A stretch of DNA of 37,879 bases from a bacterium UBP2_UBA2255 (GCA_002347565.1 DDXR01000083.1:1-37879); one strand, 5' to 3'; shown: positions 15,521-25,080, counted from the first letter of the stretch. Numbers and translations are program-made. Notes: generated from the letters alone by a model not told the origin.

Positions 15521-16150
15521 TCACTTGGAGTAGAGCTCGACGATCAGCTGCTCGTTGATGGGCAGGCCGATGGCGTCGCGGGTGGGCAGGGAGACCACTT
15601 TCCCGGCCAGCGCGGCCCGGTCCAGTTCCAGCCAGGCGGCGATGGGCCGGCTCTTGGTTTTGTCGGCGGCGTCCTTGATGATCACGTTTTCGCGGCTCCT
15701 GTCCCTGACCCGGACCGCGTCGCCGGCGCGCAGGGAGAACGACGGCACATTGACGGCCCGGTCATTGACCAGGAAGTGCCCGTGCAGGATCAGCTGGCGG
15801 GCGGCCGAGCGCGACGGCGCCAGGCCCAGGCGGAACACCACGTTGTCCAGCCGGCGCTCCAGCAGGGACAAGAGATTTTCGCCGGTGACGCCCTTGATCC
15901 GGGCGGCCTTGTCGAAGTACTTGCGGAACTGCCGTTCCATGATGCCGTAGATCCGCCGCACCTTCTGCTTCTCGCGCAGGTGGATGGCGTAGCCGGTGGG
16001 GCGGCGCATGCTGTCCTTGCCGTGCTCGCCCGGGGCGTAGCTGCGCCGCTCGAAGGCGCACTTGGCGGTGCCGCAGCGCTCGCCCTTGAGGAACAGCTTC
16101 ATGCCCTCGCGCCGGCACAGCTTGCAGCGGGCGTCCTTGTATCTGGCCAT
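15521..16150 (-). CDS. rpsD: 30S ribosomal protein uS4, zinc-binding form
   Basis: Primary 16S rRNA 5'-domain binder and assembly initiator; in E. coli also the alpha-operon translational repressor. The 209-aa protein has Cys9, Cys12, Cys26 and Cys31 (C-x2-C-x13-C-x4-C), the zinc site also found in Thermus S4, and the S4 RNA-binding fold with ERRLDNVVFRLGLAPSRSAARQLILHGH. No obvious S4-type pseudoknot was found in the 30-nt gap before rpsM. Confidence 0.97.
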   Translation of the reverse strand: MARYKDARCKLCRREGMKLFLKGERCGTAKCAFERRSYAPGEHGKDSMRRPTGYAIHLREKQKVRRIYGIMERQFRKYFDKAARIKGVTGENLLSLLERRLDNVVFRLGLAPSRSAARQLILHGHFLVNDRAVNVPSFSLRAGDAVRVRDRSRENVIIKDAADKTKSRPIAAWLELDRAALAGKVVSLPTRDAIGLPINEQLIVELYSK

Positions 16151-16210
16151 GTATGGGAAACCTCCTGAATGATTGCAGGTCTGGGGAAACCGGACCGGGC
16201 CCGGCGCGGG

Positions 16211-16615
16211 CTAGACCCGGCGCCGCTTGGGCGGCCGGCAACCGTTGTGGGGCACCGGCGTCACGTCGCGGATGGACGAGATCTCCAGGCCGGCCGCCTG
16301 GAGCGACCGGATGGCAGACTCGCGGCCCGAACCCGGGCCCTTGACCCAGGCCTCGACCTTGTGCATGCCCAGCCCGACCGCAGTCTTGGCGCAGGCCTCG
16401 GCCGCCATCTGCGCGGCGAACGGCGTCGACTTGCGGGCGCCCTTGTAGCCGGCGGTCCCGGCCGAGGCCCAGGCGATGACGTTGCCGTTGCGGTCGGTGA
16501 TGGTGACGATGGTGTTGTTGAAGGTCGACTGGATGTGGGCGATGCCGTACGACTCGATCTTCTTTTCCTTCTTGCGGACGGCCCGTTTCTCGACCCGTTT
16601 CTTCTCTTCAGCCAT
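16211..16615 (-). CDS. rpsK: 30S ribosomal protein uS11
   Basis: Platform protein near the mRNA exit. The 134-aa product has STFNNTIVTITDRNGNVIAWASAG at 30-53 and the universally conserved VTPVPHNGCRPPKRRRV C-terminus. It has a Lys/Arg/Glu-rich N-terminal segment of about 20 residues. It sits between rpsM and rpsD in the alpha operon. Confidence 0.97.
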   Translation of the reverse strand: MAEEKKRVEKRAVRKKEKKIESYGIAHIQSTFNNTIVTITDRNGNVIAWASAGTAGYKGARKSTPFAAQMAAEACAKTAVGLGMHKVEAWVKGPGSGRESAIRSLQAAGLEISSIRDVTPVPHNGCRPPKRRRV

Positions 16616-16640
16616 TGCTGCCCCTTAACTACGAAACTAC

Positions 16641-16668
16641 GAATTCTGAATTCAGAATTCTGAATTCA
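16641..16668. repeat. GAATTC-rich palindrome between rpsM and rpsK
   Basis: Four GAATTC hexamers occur within 27 bp, and 16647-16668 is a perfect 22-bp palindrome (TGAATTCAGAA/TTCTGAATTCA). It is AT-rich inside a GC-rich operon and lies just upstream of the rpsK start, with a tandem ACTACGAA beside it. Confidence 0.85.
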
Positions 16669-16675
16669 CAATGGG

Positions 16676-17059
16676 TTACTTCTTCGACGGCGCCTTCTTC
16701 TTGACGATGGCGCCCTTGCGCGGACCCTTGCGGGTGCGGGCGTTGGTGCGGGTGCGCTGGCCCCGCACCGGCAGGCCCTTGCGGTGGCGCAATCCGCGGT
16801 AGCAGCCGATCTCCATCAGCCGCTTGATCGACAGGGAGACCTCCGTGCGGCGGGCGCCCTCGACCTTGTGCTCCTGCTCGATGATGCCCCGGATCCGGCC
16901 GATCTCCTCCTCGGTCAGGTCCTTGACCCGCTTGCCGGGGTTGACCCGGGCCGATGACAGGATCTTCCTGGCCGAGGTCCGGCCCAGGCCGAAGATGTAG
17001 GTGAGCGCGATCTCGATCCGCTTCTCGCGGGGCAGGTCGACTCCAGCGATTCTGGCCAC
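16676..17059 (-). CDS. rpsM: 30S ribosomal protein uS13
   Basis: Small-subunit head protein contacting P-site tRNA and forming bridge B1 to L5. The 127-aa protein has MARIAGVDLPREKRIEIALTY (core motif), LGRTSARKIL, and the basic C-terminal GLPVRGQRTRTNARTRKGPRKG tail, with a slightly longer Lys-rich end. First of the alpha-type genes after rpmJ. Confidence 0.97.
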   Translation of the reverse strand: MARIAGVDLPREKRIEIALTYIFGLGRTSARKILSSARVNPGKRVKDLTEEEIGRIRGIIEQEHKVEGARRTEVSLSIKRLMEIGCYRGLRHRKGLPVRGQRTRTNARTRKGPRKGAIVKKKAPSKK

Positions 17060-17089
17060 GGACGTTTCTCCTTCGGATTTCTCGGTTGA

Positions 17090-17203
17090 TTACCCTTGCC
17101 GCTGCTTGTGCCGGGGGTTCTTGCAGACCACCCGGAGCACTCCCTTGCGCCGGACCAGCTTGCAGTGGGCGCAGACCTTCTTGACGGATGCCCGGACCTT
17201 CAT
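17090..17203 (-). CDS. rpmJ: 50S ribosomal protein bL36, zinc-binding form
   Basis: A 37-residue large-subunit protein with MKVRASVKKVCAHCK at the start. Cys11, Cys14, Cys27 and His32 complete the zinc ribbon, so this is the C+ paralogue. It is read between infA and rpsM, its usual place. Confidence 0.96.
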   Translation of the reverse strand: MKVRASVKKVCAHCKLVRRKGVLRVVCKNPRHKQRQG

Positions 17204-17239
17204 GATGGCTTCCTTGCGTGTGACTGATGGTGGACGTGG

Positions 17240-17458
17240 TTACTTGAAGCGATAGATGATCCGCCCCCGGGACAGGTCGTAGGGCGACAGCTCCAACGTC
17301 ACCTTGTCGCCCGGCAGGATCTTGATGTAGTGCATCCTCATCTTGCCCGAGATGTGCGCCAGGATCCGGTGCCCGTTGGGCAGCTCCACCCGGAAGGTGG
17401 CGTTGGGCAGGTTCTCGATGACGGTCCCCTCGACCTGGATCCCTTCCTGCTTGGCCAT
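17240..17458 (-). CDS. infA: Translation initiation factor IF-1
   Basis: Binds the 30S A site during initiation and modulates IF-2/IF-3. The 72-aa S1/OB-fold protein shows GTVIENLPNATFRVELPNGH and the conserved GKMRMHYIKILPGDKVTLELSPYDL core, full length. It lies between map and rpmJ. Confidence 0.97.
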   Translation of the reverse strand: MAKQEGIQVEGTVIENLPNATFRVELPNGHRILAHISGKMRMHYIKILPGDKVTLELSPYDLSRGRIIYRFK

Positions 17459-17489
17459 GGTGTCCTTTATTGGTGTCGGGCGGTGAAAG

Positions 17490-18242
17490 TCACCGCCGGG
17501 TGAGGACCAGGGGATCGCCGCCGGTGACGATCACGGTGTCCTCGAAATGGACCGAGGGGCGGCCGTCCGCGGTCACCACCGTCCATCCGTCTGTCAGGAA
17601 CCTGACCTGGTGCCCGCCGGCGTTGATCATCGGTTCGATGGCCAGGCACATCCCCGGCCGCAGCCGGGCGCTGAGACCCGGCCGGACATAGTTGGGGATC
17701 TCTGGCTCCTGGTGCAGCCGTTCGCCCACGCCATGCCCGCACAGCTCGCGCACCACCGAGCAGCCCGCGCCCTCGGCCCGCTGCTGGATCGCCTGCGATA
17801 TGTCCCGCACCCGGCTGCCGGCGCGGGCCTGGGCGATGCCCTCGTCCAGCGCCTGGCGGCCCAGCGCCAGCAACCGCAGACCTTCCGGGTCCGGCCGGCC
17901 GCCCACCAGGTAGCTGCGGGCGGCATCGGTGACCATCCCGTCCAGCGTCGCGCCGACGTCGATCCCCACCAGATCCCCCTCCGCCAGCCGGCGGTCCGGC
18001 CGCGGGACGCCGTGCACCACCTCGTGGTTGACCGAGATGCAGAGCGTGGCGGGGTAGCCGCGGTATCCCTTGAAGGCCGGGTCGGCGCCGCGTTCCCGGA
18101 TGAACGCCTCGGCGAAGGAGTCGAGGTCGGCCGTCACCGCGCCCGGCGCCACCAGCGGCCTGAGCACCTCCCAGAACTCGGCCAGAATCCGGCCGCAGGC
18201 CACGAGCTGGTCCACCTGGCGGGCCGAGTAGACCGGGATCAT
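17490..18242 (-). CDS. map: Type I methionine aminopeptidase
   Basis: Removes the initiator Met from nascent proteins. The 250-aa pita-bread-fold enzyme has all five metal ligands: Asp95 (GIDVGA), Asp106 (VTDAARS), His170 (CGHGVG), Glu203 (AIEPM) and Glu234 (HFED), plus the substrate-contact His77 in NHEVVHGVP. No N-terminal zinc-finger or SH3-binding extension, so class Ia. It follows adk by 2 nt. The stop codon lies in a short CGGTGA/TCACCG hairpin (17481-17495) before infA. Confidence 0.97.
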   Translation of the reverse strand: MIPVYSARQVDQLVACGRILAEFWEVLRPLVAPGAVTADLDSFAEAFIRERGADPAFKGYRGYPATLCISVNHEVVHGVPRPDRRLAEGDLVGIDVGATLDGMVTDAARSYLVGGRPDPEGLRLLALGRQALDEGIAQARAGSRVRDISQAIQQRAEGAGCSVVRELCGHGVGERLHQEPEIPNYVRPGLSARLRPGMCLAIEPMINAGGHQVRFLTDGWTVVTADGRPSVHFEDTVIVTGGDPLVLTRR

Positions 18243-18244
18243 CG

Positions 18245-18889
18245 CTACGCCCGCAGCCGCCCTTTGAAAGAGCCGTAGACCGCCTCCGGGGCTTGGCCGC
18301 CATCGACCGTCAGCAGCAGCCCTCGCCCGCGGTAGTACTCAATCAGCGGCGCGGTCTGGTCGGCGTAGATCCGCAACCGGTTCTCCACCGTCTCCCGCCG
18401 GTCGTCCTGGCGCTGCTCCAGCGCCGCGTTGCAGGCGTCGCAGATGCCGACCAGCCTGGGCGGCTGGGAGATCAGGTTGAATATCGCCCCGCACTTGGGA
18501 CAGCTCCAACGCGCGGTCAGCCGCCGCACCAGCTCGGAGGCGGCCACTTCCAGCGAGATCACCCGGTCCAGCCGGGCGCCCGCCGCCTCCAGGATCCTGT
18601 CCAGCCCGTCGGCCTGGGCCACGGTCCGCGGGAAACCATCCAGCAGGAACCCTGGGCTGGCGTCGGCCTGCGACAACCGCTCGCGCACCAGCCCCAGCAT
18701 CACATCATCGGGGACCAGCGCCCCCCGGTCCATGAACGCCTTGGCCGACAACCCCAGCTGCGCGCCCCGCTTCACCGACTCCCGCAGGATGTCGCCGGTG
18801 GAGATGTGCGGTATGGCCAGGTCCCTGGCCAGATGCGCGGCCTGGGTCCCCTTGCCGGAACCCGGCGCGCCCAGCAGCACCAGTCTCAT
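18245..18889 (-). CDS. adk: Adenylate kinase, zinc-lid form
   Basis: Catalyses ATP + AMP to 2 ADP. The 214-aa protein begins MRLVLLGAPGSGKGTQ with the P-loop at 8-15, then ISTGDILR (AMP site), FLLDGFPRT at 81-89, and an extended lid (about 124-163) with Cys130, Cys133, Cys150 and Cys153, indicating structural zinc, common outside enteric bacteria. An in-frame GTG 11 codons upstream exists, but the family start matches the ATG. It sits between secY and map as in many genomes. Confidence 0.96.
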   Translation of the reverse strand: MRLVLLGAPGSGKGTQAAHLARDLAIPHISTGDILRESVKRGAQLGLSAKAFMDRGALVPDDVMLGLVRERLSQADASPGFLLDGFPRTVAQADGLDRILEAAGARLDRVISLEVAASELVRRLTARWSCPKCGAIFNLISQPPRLVGICDACNAALEQRQDDRRETVENRLRIYADQTAPLIEYYRGRGLLLTVDGGQAPEAVYGSFKGRLRA

Positions 18890-18927
18890 GGCGTCGCGGC
18901 CGGCCGTGGCGGCATCGATCACGCGCC

Positions 18928-20241
<1,314 letters not shown>

Positions 20242-20301
20242 CTGGAAATCCGTTCGTTGGTGCGATTGGAGGGCGGGCGCCCGGCGCCGGCGGCCCGGAC
20301 G

Positions 20302-20754
20302 TTACGCGGTCAGCAGCTCTGCCTTGCCCCCGGCGGCCTCGATGGCTTTCCTGGCCGAGGCCGAGAAGGCATGGGCCTTGACCGTCAGCGCTGACTTGAG
20401 CTCCCCCTGTCCCAGGATCTTGACCGGGCGAACGGACGAGCTCACCAGGCGCCGCTGGTGCATCAGCTGCGGGGTGATCTCGGCGGCGCCGGCCAGCCCG
20501 GCCAGCGATCCGAGATTGACTACCTGGAACACGGTCTTGTTCAACGGCTTGAACCCGCGCTTGGGCAGGCGCCGCTGCAGGGGCATCTGGCCGCCCTCGA
20601 ACCAGCGCGGCACCTTGGCCCCGGCGCCGGCCCGCGCCTTCTGTCCCTTGTGGCCGCGGGTGCTGGTGCCGCCGTGCCCCGACCCGGTGCCGCAGCCCAG
20701 CCGCTTGCGTTTCTTGACCGCGCCCCTGGCCGGTCGGACGTCCGACAGTTTCAT
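20302..20754 (-). CDS. rplO: 50S ribosomal protein uL15
   Basis: Late-assembly large-subunit protein. The 150-aa product opens with the glycine/basic extension GTGSGHGGTSTRGHKGQKAR, continues with WFEGGQMPLQRRLPKRGF, and ends with the globular KAHAFSASARKAIEAAGG segment. Located between rpmD and secY. Confidence 0.97.
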   Translation of the reverse strand: MKLSDVRPARGAVKKRKRLGCGTGSGHGGTSTRGHKGQKARAGAGAKVPRWFEGGQMPLQRRLPKRGFKPLNKTVFQVVNLGSLAGLAGAAEITPQLMHQRRLVSSSVRPVKILGQGELKSALTVKAHAFSASARKAIEAAGGKAELLTA

Positions 20755-20781
20755 CGTCTGATCCCTTCCTTGGATGGGCTC

Positions 20782-20970
20782 CTAGCCGGCCACTTCAGTG
20801 ACCTTGAGCAGGTGCTCGATCTTCTTGATCATGCCCCGGATCTGGGGGGTGTCGTTCTTTTCCACCGTGTGGTGCAGCCGGCGGATCCCGAGGGCCCTGA
20901 CGGAACGCTTCTGGATATCGGGCCGGTCGATGGCCGAGCGGATCTGGGTGATGCGCAGTTTCTTGGGCAC
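20782..20970 (-). CDS. rpmD: 50S ribosomal protein uL30
   Basis: A 62-aa protein with KLRITQIRSAIDRPDIQKRS near the start, then RALGIRRLHHTVEKNDTP and IRGMIKKIEHLLKV, matching uL30. The start is a GTG at 20970 with AGAGGA eight bases upstream; longer in-frame sequence upstream is the rpsE 3' region read in another frame. It lies between rpsE and rplO. Confidence 0.95.
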   Translation of the reverse strand: MPKKLRITQIRSAIDRPDIQKRSVRALGIRRLHHTVEKNDTPQIRGMIKKIEHLLKVTEVAG

Positions 20971-21022
20971 GGTGCTATCCTCTGATTGGGGTCTGGCGAT
21001 CGGCTGTGGCAGCGGGCGGCCG

Positions 21023-21610
21023 TCAGGCCGTTCCGGCCTCGGACGAGGCCGGCAGCGGCGGGGCCGCCGGCTCGGCGGCCTCCGCCGGTGCCGCGACTGG
21101 ACGGGGGGCGGCCGACTCGGCCGCCTTCTCCTTGAAGCGGACGGCCTTGATCTGCTGGGGCGACTGCAGCTGGGCAAGGCCGTCAAGCGTGGCCTTGGCC
21201 AGGTTGTGCGGGTTGTTCGATCCCAAGCTTTTGGTCAGGATGTCGGTGATGCCGACGGCCTCGACCACGGCGCGCACCACGCCGCCGGCGATCACGCCGG
21301 TGCCGGGGGCGGCGCGGCGCAGCACCACCCGGCTGGCCCCGTAGCGACCCACCACGTGGAAGGGGATCCGACCGTCAATGATGGTGTAGGCCTGGATGGC
21401 TTTCTTGGCGTCCTCGGTGCCCTTGCGGATGGCCTCGGACACCTCGCGGGCCTTGCCCTTGCCGATGCCCACGTGGCCCTGGCCGTCGCCCACCGACATC
21501 AAGGCGGTGAACCCGAACCGCTTGCCGCCCTTGACCACCTTGGCCACCCGGTTGAGATGGATCATGGTCTCCCGCAGTTCGCCGAGGTTGTTGAGATTGA
21601 TTCTGGCCAC
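21023..21610 (-). CDS. rpsE: 30S ribosomal protein uS5 with Ala/Pro tail
   Basis: Small-subunit accuracy and mRNA-entry protein. The 195-aa product has RVAKVVKGGKRFGFTALMSV (dsRNA-binding domain), GHVGIGKGKAREVSEAI, and PGTGVIAGGVVRAVVEAVGI. Residues about 160-195 are an Ala/Pro/Glu-rich extension not seen in E. coli S5 (167 aa). Spc operon position between rplR and rpmD. Confidence 0.97.
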   Translation of the reverse strand: MARINLNNLGELRETMIHLNRVAKVVKGGKRFGFTALMSVGDGQGHVGIGKGKAREVSEAIRKGTEDAKKAIQAYTIIDGRIPFHVVGRYGASRVVLRRAAPGTGVIAGGVVRAVVEAVGITDILTKSLGSNNPHNLAKATLDGLAQLQSPQQIKAVRFKEKAAESAAPRPVAAPAEAAEPAAPPLPASSEAGTA

Positions 21611-21638
21611 CGTCGTCTCTCCCGCTTGCGAAAAATGC

Positions 21639-21992
21639 TTAGAATTTCAACCCGGCCGCCCGCGCCGCCTCGGCGAGCGCCTTGACCCGGCCGTGATACT
21701 GGTAGCCGCCCCGGTCGAACACCACCTGGGTGATGCCGCGGGCCAGCGCCAGCTCGGCGATCCTGGCCCCCACCAGCTTGCTCTGGGACAGCTTGCCCTT
21801 CTCCGTCCGCGGCAGCTTTCCGGCCGAGACCAGGGTCTTCCGGCTGCTGTCGTCGATGATCTGGGCGTAGATGTGCTTGAGGCTGCGGTACACGCACAGC
21901 CGCGGCCGATCGGGGGTGCCCACGACCTTCTTTCTGATCCTGATGTGCCGCCGGATCCGCGAATCCCTGCCCTGCTTGGATATGTCTGCCAT
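21639..21992 (-). CDS. rplR: 50S ribosomal protein uL18
   Basis: 5S rRNA-binding protein of the central protuberance. The 117-aa protein shows GTPDRPRLCVYRSLKHIYAQ, IAELALARGITQVVFDRGGY and the family C-terminus KALAEAARAAGLKF. Normal length; between rplF and rpsE. Confidence 0.97.
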   Translation of the reverse strand: MADISKQGRDSRIRRHIRIRKKVVGTPDRPRLCVYRSLKHIYAQIIDDSSRKTLVSAGKLPRTEKGKLSQSKLVGARIAELALARGITQVVFDRGGYQYHGRVKALAEAARAAGLKF

Positions 21993-22035
21993 GGCTCTCC
22001 CTGTCGCTGCGGTATTATAAGCTCGTCGGACCGGA

Positions 22036-22620
22036 TCAAGCCGTCGCGCCGGCCGCGGTCTTGCCGGCCTTGCGCCGGACCTGCTCGTCCTTGTAGCGGA
22101 TCCCCTTGCCGGCGTACGGTTCGGGCGGCTTGAGGCCGCGGATCTCGGCGGCGATCTCGCCCACCAGCTGCTTGCTGATGCCGCGCACGATGATGTCCGC
22201 CTGGTAGCCGGTGCTCTTGTTGGCCTTGAGCGCCGGATCCTCGAAGATATCGAACTCGATCCCGGCCGGCTTCTTGACCTCGACCGGGTGCGAAAACCCC
22301 AGCTGCATGGCGAGCCCAGCGGGCGTAACCTGGACCTTGAAGCCGACCCCGTAGACCTGCAGCACCTTGGCGAAGCCCTGGCTGACGCCGGTGACGGCGT
22401 TGCTGACCAGCGAGCGCGACAGTCCGTGCAGCGCCCGGTCGAACTTGTCGTCCGAGCCGCGGGTCAAGACCAGCCGGCCGTTCTCGATCGCAACCTTGAT
22501 GTTGGGGTGGATCCGCTCCTCGATGGCGCCCTTGGGGCCCTTGACCTTGACTGTGTTCCCGGCCAGCTCCACGGTGACGCCCGCGGGGATCACCACCGGC
22601 ATTTTTCCTATCCGCGACAC
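22036..22620 (-). CDS. rplF: 50S ribosomal protein uL6
   Basis: Binds 23S rRNA near the factor-binding site. The 194-aa protein begins MSRIGKMPVVIPAGV and has VKGPKGAIEE, two repeated beta-alpha domains, and the C-terminal signature PPEPYAGKGIRYKDEQVRRKAGKT. The Ala-rich last residues extend it slightly past the E. coli protein (177 aa). Confidence 0.97.
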   Translation of the reverse strand: MSRIGKMPVVIPAGVTVELAGNTVKVKGPKGAIEERIHPNIKVAIENGRLVLTRGSDDKFDRALHGLSRSLVSNAVTGVSQGFAKVLQVYGVGFKVQVTPAGLAMQLGFSHPVEVKKPAGIEFDIFEDPALKANKSTGYQADIIVRGISKQLVGEIAAEIRGLKPPEPYAGKGIRYKDEQVRRKAGKTAAGATA

Positions 22621-22666
22621 GGTTCGGTTCTCCTTCCGTACGTATGAACGTCGTGTTGAATCGCCG

Positions 22667-23065
22667 TCACCAGACGGTCAGCACCACTTCGCCGCCGATC
22701 TTCTGCTGCCGCGCCTCGCGGTCGGTCAGCAGCCCCTTGGAGGTGGAGATCACCGCCACGCCGGTGCCGCGGCGCACCCAAGGGATGGCCCCGCCGCCGG
22801 CATACAGCCGCAGGCCGGGGCGGGACGCCCGCTGCAGGCCCTGGATCATGGGCCGGTCCTTGTCGCCGTACCGCAGGTAGATGCGGATGACGTTCTGCTT
22901 GCCGTCAGTGATGTATTTGAAGTTGGAGATGTACTTCTCCCTCAGCAGGATCTTGGTGATGGCCAGCTTCATCTTCGAGGCAGGGACATCGACCTTCTTG
23001 AGCCGGGCCTGGCCCGCGTTGCGGATCCTGGTCAGCATGTCGGCGATGGGGTCGGTCATTGACAT
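22667..23065 (-). CDS. rpsH: 30S ribosomal protein uS8
   Basis: Central-domain 16S rRNA binder; in E. coli also represses spc-operon translation. The 132-aa protein has MTDPIADMLTRIRNAGQA at the start and the conserved GTGVAVISTSKGLLTDREAR near the end. Either of two Met codons two residues apart could be the start. The E. coli S8 site lies ahead of rplE; nothing comparable was recognised in the gap before rplE here. Confidence 0.97.
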   Translation of the reverse strand: MSMTDPIADMLTRIRNAGQARLKKVDVPASKMKLAITKILLREKYISNFKYITDGKQNVIRIYLRYGDKDRPMIQGLQRASRPGLRLYAGGGAIPWVRRGTGVAVISTSKGLLTDREARQQKIGGEVVLTVW

Positions 23066-23183
23066 CGGTGCTACAAGCTCCTCTGGTTGGGATGAGGCGT
23101 GTCTGATCGCTGCGGTTGCCGTGATGCCCGGCCGGGGTGACGTCCGGCGGACGCCGCCGCGTCACCTGCGCCCGTGGCGGCGG

Positions 23184-23369
23184 TCACCAGCTGGCCTTGA
23201 CCAGCCCGGGTATTTCTCCCCGCAGCGCCATCTCCCGCAGGCAGATCCGGCACAGGCCGAACTCGCGGTAGAACGCCCGGGACCGCCCGCAGCGGCGGCA
23301 GCGATTGTACTGCCGGACGCCGAACTTCGGGGTCCGTTTCGTTTTCTGGATCATCGCCTTTCTGGCCAT
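23184..23369 (-). CDS. rpsN: 30S ribosomal protein uS14, zinc-binding short form
   Basis: A 61-residue type Z S14 with Cys24, Cys27, Cys40 and Cys43 (C-x2-C-x12-C-x2-C) and the GLCRICLREMALRGEIPG segment. This is the short zinc form rather than the ~100-aa proteobacterial form. The 118-nt gap to rpsH holds a GGTGACG/CGTCACC hairpin of unknown role. Confidence 0.97.
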   Translation of the reverse strand: MARKAMIQKTKRTPKFGVRQYNRCRRCGRSRAFYREFGLCRICLREMALRGEIPGLVKASW

Positions 23370-23415
23370 AGACCTTCGGTTCCCTGCATTGCGGTTGACG
23401 GATGGACCTTTGTGG

Positions 23416-23958
23416 CTACCGGCCCTGGAAAGGCATGCCCATCAGCGACAGCAGCTCGCGCGACTGCTCGTCGGTGCCGGCGGTGGTGACGATGGTGACG
23501 TCCATGCCGAACATCTTGACCACCTTGTCGTAGTTGATCTCCGGGAAGATGATCTGCTCCTTCAGCCCCAGGGTATAGTTACCCCGGCCGTCGAACGACC
23601 GGGTGGGCACGCCGCGAAAATCGCGGATGCGGGGGATGGCCACGTTGACCAGCCGGTCGAAGAACTCGTACATCCGGTCGCCCCGCAGGGTCACCATGCA
23701 GCCGATCGGCATGCCCGCCCTGAGCTTGAAGTTGGCGATCGACTTTTTGGCGCGCCGCACCGACGGCCGCTGCCCGGTGATGGCCGCCAGGTCCTTGGAG
23801 GCGGCCTCGACCAGCTTCGGATCCTGGGTGCCCTCGCCGATCCCCATGTTGACAACGATCTTGGACAGCCGGGGAGCCTGCATCGGGCTGGAAAACCCGA
23901 ATTTCTTGATCAGGGCCGGCCGGACCTCTTTGTTGTATGTTTCCTTTAATCGCGCCAT
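23416..23958 (-). CDS. rplE: 50S ribosomal protein uL5
   Basis: 5S rRNA-binding protein contacting P-site tRNA. From the ATG at 23958 it is 180 aa, the usual length. It shows PRLSKIVVNMGIGEG, SIANFKLRAGMPIGCMVTLR, FRGVPTRSFDGRGNYTLG and the C-terminal DEQSRELLSLMGMPFQ. A GTG four codons upstream is possible but adds atypical residues and has no better ribosome site. Confidence 0.97.
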   Translation of the reverse strand: MARLKETYNKEVRPALIKKFGFSSPMQAPRLSKIVVNMGIGEGTQDPKLVEAASKDLAAITGQRPSVRRAKKSIANFKLRAGMPIGCMVTLRGDRMYEFFDRLVNVAIPRIRDFRGVPTRSFDGRGNYTLGLKEQIIFPEINYDKVVKMFGMDVTIVTTAGTDEQSRELLSLMGMPFQGR

Positions 23959-24009
23959 GCTCGCCTGCACATTTCAATTATCGATTATCAGTTCGCGCCG
24001 GCCCGCCGA

Positions 24010-24327
24010 TCAGGCCTTGTCCAGCATCTCGCCGCAGGACTTGCAGACCCGGGCCCGATGGCCGTCGGCCAGGCGGCGGGTGCCGACCCTGACCCCCTTG
24101 TCGCACTTGGCGCACACCACCATCAGGTTGGAGTGGTGCACCGGGGCCTCCATCTCCAGGATGCCGCTCTTGTCGCCCTGCTTGCGGGGTTTGGTGTGCC
24201 GCTTGACGAAGTTGACTCCCTCGACGATTGCCCGGCCCGTTGCCGGAAACACCTTCTTGACCCGGCCCCGGGCGCTCTTGTCGTTGCCCGCGACCACCAC
24301 CACGGTGTCGTTCTTCTTAATCTTCAT
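24010..24327 (-). CDS. rplX: 50S ribosomal protein uL24 with zinc ribbon
   Basis: Assembly-initiator protein with a KOW domain (MKIKKNDTVVVVAGNDKSARGRV). The GVNFVKRHTKP motif is conserved. The C-terminal part carries Cys72, Cys75, Cys95 and Cys98, forming a zinc ribbon that E. coli L24 lacks but many other bacteria have. 105 aa; 11 nt after rplN. Confidence 0.96.
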   Translation of the reverse strand: MKIKKNDTVVVVAGNDKSARGRVKKVFPATGRAIVEGVNFVKRHTKPRKQGDKSGILEMEAPVHHSNLMVVCAKCDKGVRVGTRRLADGHRARVCKSCGEMLDKA

Positions 24328-24338
24328 CGGCTTGCTCC

Positions 24339-24707
24339 TCAGATGACCTCGGGGGCCAGGGACACGATCTTCATGTACTGGCGGTCGCGCAGCTCGCGCC
24401 CCACCGGCCCGAACACGCGGGTGCCCTTGGGCTCGCCCTTGTCGTCGATGATCACCGCGGCGTTGTCGTCAAACCGGATGTACGAACCGTCCTTGCGGCG
24501 CACCTCCTTGCGGGTGCGGACGATCACCGCCTTGGCCATCTCGCCCTTCTTGACCGTCCCGCCCGGCATGGCGTCCTTGACCGTGATCTTGATGACGTCG
24601 CCGATCGAACCGTAGCGGTGGAGGCTGCCGCCCATCACCTGGATCACCATCGCCTTCTTGGCGCCGGTGTTGTCGGCCACCGTCAGCCGGCTGTACTGCT
24701 GTAGCAT
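24339..24707 (-). CDS. rplN: 50S ribosomal protein uL14
   Basis: Intersubunit-bridge protein and target of the silencing factor RsfS. The 122-aa product starts MLQQYSRLTVADNTGAKKAM and contains GDVIKITVKDAMPGGTVKKG and FGPVGRELRD, full length and canonical. It opens the spc set, 106 nt after rpsQ; that gap shows only GC-rich sequence with no signal I recognise. Confidence 0.97.
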   Translation of the reverse strand: MLQQYSRLTVADNTGAKKAMVIQVMGGSLHRYGSIGDVIKITVKDAMPGGTVKKGEMAKAVIVRTRKEVRRKDGSYIRFDDNAAVIIDDKGEPKGTRVFGPVGRELRDRQYMKIVSLAPEVI

Positions 24708-24813
24708 TGGTGCACCTGTCCCTTCGGTCTGTGGCTATCGGTCGGGAACCGCCCGGACCCGCAGCCGCGGCCCTCCCCGCGGCGCGCCCCGCGCCCGTCC
24801 CCGTTGCGTCGTG

Positions 24814-25071
24814 TTACTTGGCCGCCGTGACCACGTCCACCAGCCGCCAGCGCTTGAGCTTGGACAGCGGGCGGGTCTCCGCGATCCTGACGATGTCGCC
24901 CTGCTTGGCCCGGGACTGCTCGTCGTGGGCGTAGAACTTCGAATAGCGCTTGACCACCCTGCCGTACAGCGGATGCTTGACCTTGCGCTCCACCTCGACC
25001 ACGATGGTCTTGGACATCTTGGCTTTGGTGACGGTGCCGGTCTTGGTCTTGCGGAGGTTTCGTGCTTCCAT
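24814..25071 (-). CDS. rpsQ: 30S ribosomal protein uS17
   Basis: Primary rRNA-binding OB-fold protein. The 85-aa product has KTGTVTKAKMSKTIVVEVER and HDEQSRAKQGDIVRIAETRPLSKLKRW, matching the family along its whole length. It lies 9 nt after rpmC, last of the S10 set. Confidence 0.97.
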   Translation of the reverse strand: MEARNLRKTKTGTVTKAKMSKTIVVEVERKVKHPLYGRVVKRYSKFYAHDEQSRAKQGDIVRIAETRPLSKLKRWRLVDVVTAAK

Positions 25072-25080
25072 CGTCGCCCC

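Noticed and set aside
23130..23165. GGTGACG/CGTCACC hairpin between rpsN and rpsH as an S8 repressor site
   Set aside because: The known S8 site lies ahead of rplE in E. coli and has a specific internal loop not seen here; in GC-rich sequence a 7-bp stem is weak evidence.
23959..23970. Upstream GTG start of rplE
   Set aside because: Adds four atypical residues; the ATG at 23958 gives the usual 180-aa protein.
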